Assembly: GCA_903889815.1 (NCBI GenBank)
Contig: CAISYX010000172.1
Coordinates: 1 to 8,085, forward strand
From: an uncultured Gammaproteobacteria bacterium
GTDB lineage: Bacteria; Pseudomonadota; Gammaproteobacteria; Pseudomonadales; Pseudohongiellaceae
Length of the DNA: 8,085 nt
Reading direction: 5' to 3'
Shown: piece by piece, positions 7,336 through 8,085 of the stretch
Layout: each line of letters opens with the position of its first letter
Position numbering within the stretch: the stretch's first letter is position 1
Position numbers and translations under genes: made by a program
Notes under the pieces: model-generated
What the model was told of the DNA's origin: nothing
The model's input: the letters and a program-made list of their open reading frames with translations, nothing else
The model's database searches: none

Positions 7336-7624
7336 TTGGTACTCCGGATACGGCGCCCGCCCCGGGCGTCGGGGTTTCGGACACGCCGTGAACCCATCCC
7401 TGGGGGCTCGGCTGCCGACGTCCTGTCGGCAGACGGTCCGCAAACCCGCCACCCGGGCCAGGCACCTCCGCAAAGTGCCACTCCCGGGCAAGGCCCTCTA
7501 CCACACACCCATGCTCCCACGCTCCCAGACTCAGCTCCCTTCGACTACGAGACCTGCGGAAGACATCCGGCCATTGCACTCTGAACGAAAAGAGAAGGTG
7601 CGAACTACTCCGCGAACCCTCCGA

Positions 7625-7643
7625 CACGCGCGGATCACGCGTG
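7625..7643. repeat. Small inverted repeat (6-bp stem, 7-nt loop)
   Basis: CACGCG (7625-7630) pairs perfectly with CGCGTG (7638-7643). It is GC-rich and has no T-tract on either side, so it is not an intrinsic terminator. Role unknown; it may belong to the larger structured region that follows. Confidence 0.5.
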
Positions 7644-7657
7644 CGACGGTTCTGTTG

Positions 7658-7677
7658 CAGCGCGCCCCTCTGCGCTG
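7658..7677. repeat. Small inverted repeat flanking the long structured element
   Basis: CAGCGC (7658-7663) pairs with GCGCTG (7672-7677) around an 8-nt pyrimidine-rich loop. It abuts the left arm of the 27-bp inverted repeat and may be part of the same unit. No terminator T-run follows. Confidence 0.5.
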
Positions 7678-7828
7678 GAGCCCGTGGCCGACTGCCGCCC
7701 TCCCGTGCAGCGGCATAAAGGACCCGCACCGAGTGAGCAAAGAGACCGTGGCTCTTTGCGATGCGAGGGCATCCGGGAGGGATGCGGGTCAGCCGCAGAA
7801 CGGGAGGGCGGCAGTCGGCCACGGGCCC
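7678..7828. repeat. About 150-bp structured element with 27-bp perfect inverted repeat and branched interior
   Basis: Bases 7680-7706 are the exact reverse complement of 7800-7826 (27 bp), plus one more pair (7678/7828) beyond a mismatch. Inside, after a 3x3 internal loop, GCGGC (7710-7714) pairs with GCCGC (7792-7796). GACCCGCA (7721-7728) then pairs with TGCGGGTC (7783-7790). The remaining 54 nt contain two hairpins: GCAAAGAG/CTCTTTGC (7737-7744/7752-7759, 7-nt loop) and GATGC/GCATC (7760-7764/7769-7773, 4-nt loop). The whole can fold into a long stem ending in a multi-branch junction, as RNA or as a DNA cruciform. I see no clear target-site duplication at its edges and no T-run. It could be a dispersed non-autonomous repeat (MITE-like, with 27-bp terminal inverted repeats) or a structured RNA. 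I do not recognise it as a named family. Confidence 0.8.
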
Positions 7829-7847
7829 GACGCCAGCAAGGAAGCAA

Positions 7848-7891
7848 TGTCACAAAAGCGTCACACTCATGACCCGCGCGTGTCACCCGAC
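7848..7891 (+). promoter_or_regulatory. Direct repeats of a TGTCAC-like word at 11-bp spacing (Pho-box-like)
   Basis: Four 11-bp units follow one another: TGTCACAAAAG, CGTCACACTCA, TGACCCGCGCG and TGTCACCCGAC. Three contain GTCAC in register; the third is degenerate. PhoB binds tandem 7-bp repeats like CTGTCAT with a 4-bp spacer, which is also an 11-bp period, so the first two units (7847-7865) resemble a Pho box in the plus orientation. I see no good -10 at the expected distance. The repeats may belong to another regulator or be chance. No nitrogen, iron or phosphate gene is visible nearby to test the idea. Confidence 0.35.
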
Positions 7892-7900
7892 AAGACGAAG

Positions 7901-7910
7901 ATGGCGCCAT
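7901..7910. repeat. 10-bp perfect palindrome
   Basis: ATGGCGCCAT reads the same on both strands. It lies 9 bp after the 11-bp direct repeats and could be part of an operator. Palindromes of this length also occur by chance, so the assignment is tentative. Confidence 0.3.
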
Positions 7911-7988
7911 GTCAGAGCGTTGGGGTTATTTGATCCTCTCCAGATCAGGTTCGGGCATTGCAAAGTGTTTACTCTCCCTTTTTTAATG

Positions 7989-8019
7989 CGGCTGCTGGCG
8001 ACGGTGGCCGTTTTTTTTT
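7989..8019 (+). terminator. Strong Rho-independent terminator, plus strand
   Basis: CGGCTGCTG (7989-7997) pairs along its full length with CGGTGGCCG (8002-8010), counting three G-U pairs, closed by a GCGA (GNRA-type) tetraloop. Nine consecutive Ts (8011-8019) follow at once. The T-run lies only on the plus-strand side, so this terminates rightward transcription. No plus-strand gene precedes it, and all genes in the window are on the minus strand, so the transcript it ends is unidentified. Confidence 0.75.
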
Positions 8020-8043
8020 GCAGATCATTTCCTGCTGCAGGTT

Positions 8044-8068
8044 CGCGGGCAAGCCTGCTCCCCCTGTG
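8044..8068 (-). repeat. REP sequence, Pseudomonas type (copy 2, inverted)
   Basis: On the minus strand this reads CACAGGGGGAGCAGGC, then TTGCCCGCG, closely matching REP copy 1 (shared GGGAGC, GGC, TTGCCCGCGA). It lies in the opposite orientation to copy 1. As plus-strand RNA, GCGGGC (8045-8050) pairs with GCCUGC (8053-8058) with one G-U pair. A CCTGCTGCAGG palindrome (8031-8041) sits just to its left. The copy may pair with another REP beyond the window edge. Confidence 0.7.
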
Positions 8069-8085
8069 TCCCTGGTTTGCGTCCC

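Larger units (their letters stand above)
7297..7528. repeat. REPIN-like long imperfect hairpin element
   Basis: Two inverted REP-like arms enclose a nested, self-complementary interior. Outer arms: 7321-7332 pairs perfectly with 7485-7496 (12 bp, GGGCCTTGCCCG). Inner stems: 7361-7366 with 7452-7457 (CCCGGG), 7372-7382 with 7436-7447 (11 bp with one bulged C), and an apical hairpin CTGCCGAC-gtcct-GTCGGCAG (7412-7432). A side hairpin, GGCAC...GTGCC, lies at 7461-7479. The GTGGGAGC word is doubled in the left arm (7299-7326) and roughly doubled again, inverted, in the right arm (7513-7528). The structure fits a REPIN (two inverted REPs plus spacer), although the spacer is longer and more structured than in typical Pseudomonas REPINs. 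Any transcript through it would fold strongly. Confidence 0.7.
7210..8085. other. Gene-free intergenic region upstream of yejB
   Basis: I find no convincing protein gene in these 876 bases. The open frames on both strands are Arg/Pro/Gly/Ala-rich, overlap one another across inverted repeats, lack good ribosome binding sites and resemble the spurious ORFs that GC-rich repeats often generate. The region instead holds the yejB leader (7210-7296), a REPIN-like element (7297-7528), about 95 bases with nothing recognised (7529-7624), two small hairpins, a long structured inverted repeat (7678-7828), 11-bp-spaced direct repeats, an intrinsic terminator and a second REP. These are listed separately. 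Confidence 0.7.

Noticed and set aside
7210..7491. N-terminal extension of yejB in frame
   Set aside because: The extra 94 residues are Arg/Pro-rich and encoded by the REPIN-like repeat. The internal start MRDYFLRRLLL matches the conserved YejB/OppB N-terminus.
7265..7933. Plus-strand open frame of 222 codons across the intergenic region
   Set aside because: It spans two unrelated repeat elements, has low-complexity composition and no good ribosome binding site, and competes with overlapping frames on both strands.
7901..7933. Possible leader peptide MAPCQSVGVI ahead of the terminator (attenuator-like layout)
   Set aside because: No run of a single regulatory amino acid, only a weak purine stretch upstream, and no downstream gene in the window. 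The ATG is simply part of the 10-bp palindrome.
7925..7960. Minus-strand resemblance to the 3' part of a TPP riboswitch (GAACCTGATCTGG)
   Set aside because: The matching 5' half of a THI box (CTGAGA and its stem) is not present upstream on the minus strand, and the nearest gene is a peptide permease over 700 bp away, so the match is probably chance.
7958..7987. Plus-strand sigma-70-like promoter TTGCAA-18 bp-TTTAAT
   Set aside because: Transcription would start inside the terminator hairpin (about 7994). It cannot be excluded as a promoter for a gene beyond the right edge, but nothing in the window supports that.
7297..8068. CRISPR array or tRNA gene in the repeat-rich intergenic region
   Set aside because: Repeats are inverted or immediately tandem, without regular spacers, and no cloverleaf with a proper T-arm could be found.

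Overview
The window looks like a GC-rich Gram-negative chromosome, most likely a gammaproteobacterium. This rests on permeases that closely resemble E. coli YejB and YejE, and on Pseudomonas-type REP palindromes in the intergenic region. I cannot name a genus. Bases 1-7209 hold one operon on the minus strand. Bases 7210-8085 hold no gene I can support but are dense in structured repeats.

Read in the direction of transcription (7209 down to 1), the operon is: inner-membrane permease YejB (7209-6193), inner-membrane permease YejE (6183-5110), a peptide-binding lipoprotein (SBP-1, 5083-3122), a second paralogous peptide-binding lipoprotein (SBP-2, 3125-1143), an OppD/DppD-type ATPase (1136-72), and the first 25 codons of an OppF/DppF-type ATPase (75 to beyond base 1). 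Gaps between genes run from 26 bp down to 4-bp ATGA start/stop overlaps, so the genes are almost certainly co-transcribed and in part translationally coupled. Together they make a complete oligopeptide ABC importer of the YejABEF type (in E. coli: microcin C and peptide uptake). Three things differ from the E. coli system: two tandem binding proteins serve one permease pair, both binding proteins carry lipoprotein signals, and the ATPase is split into two genes instead of one fused YejF.

The 876-bp upstream region contains, left to right: a short yejB leader with at best a weak promoter; a REP/REPIN-like inverted-repeat element (about 7297-7528) with a 15-bp tandem duplication in its left arm; two small hairpins (7625-7677); a striking element of about 150 bp with a 27-bp perfect inverted repeat enclosing further stems (7678-7828); a run of TGTCAC-like motifs at 11-bp spacing that resembles a Pho box (7848-7891); a strong plus-strand intrinsic terminator that ends no visible gene (7989-8019); and a second REP in the opposite orientation (8044-8068). 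The best candidates for something undescribed are the 150-bp structured element, the possible small RNA ending at the orphan terminator, and the paired lipoprotein binding proteins.
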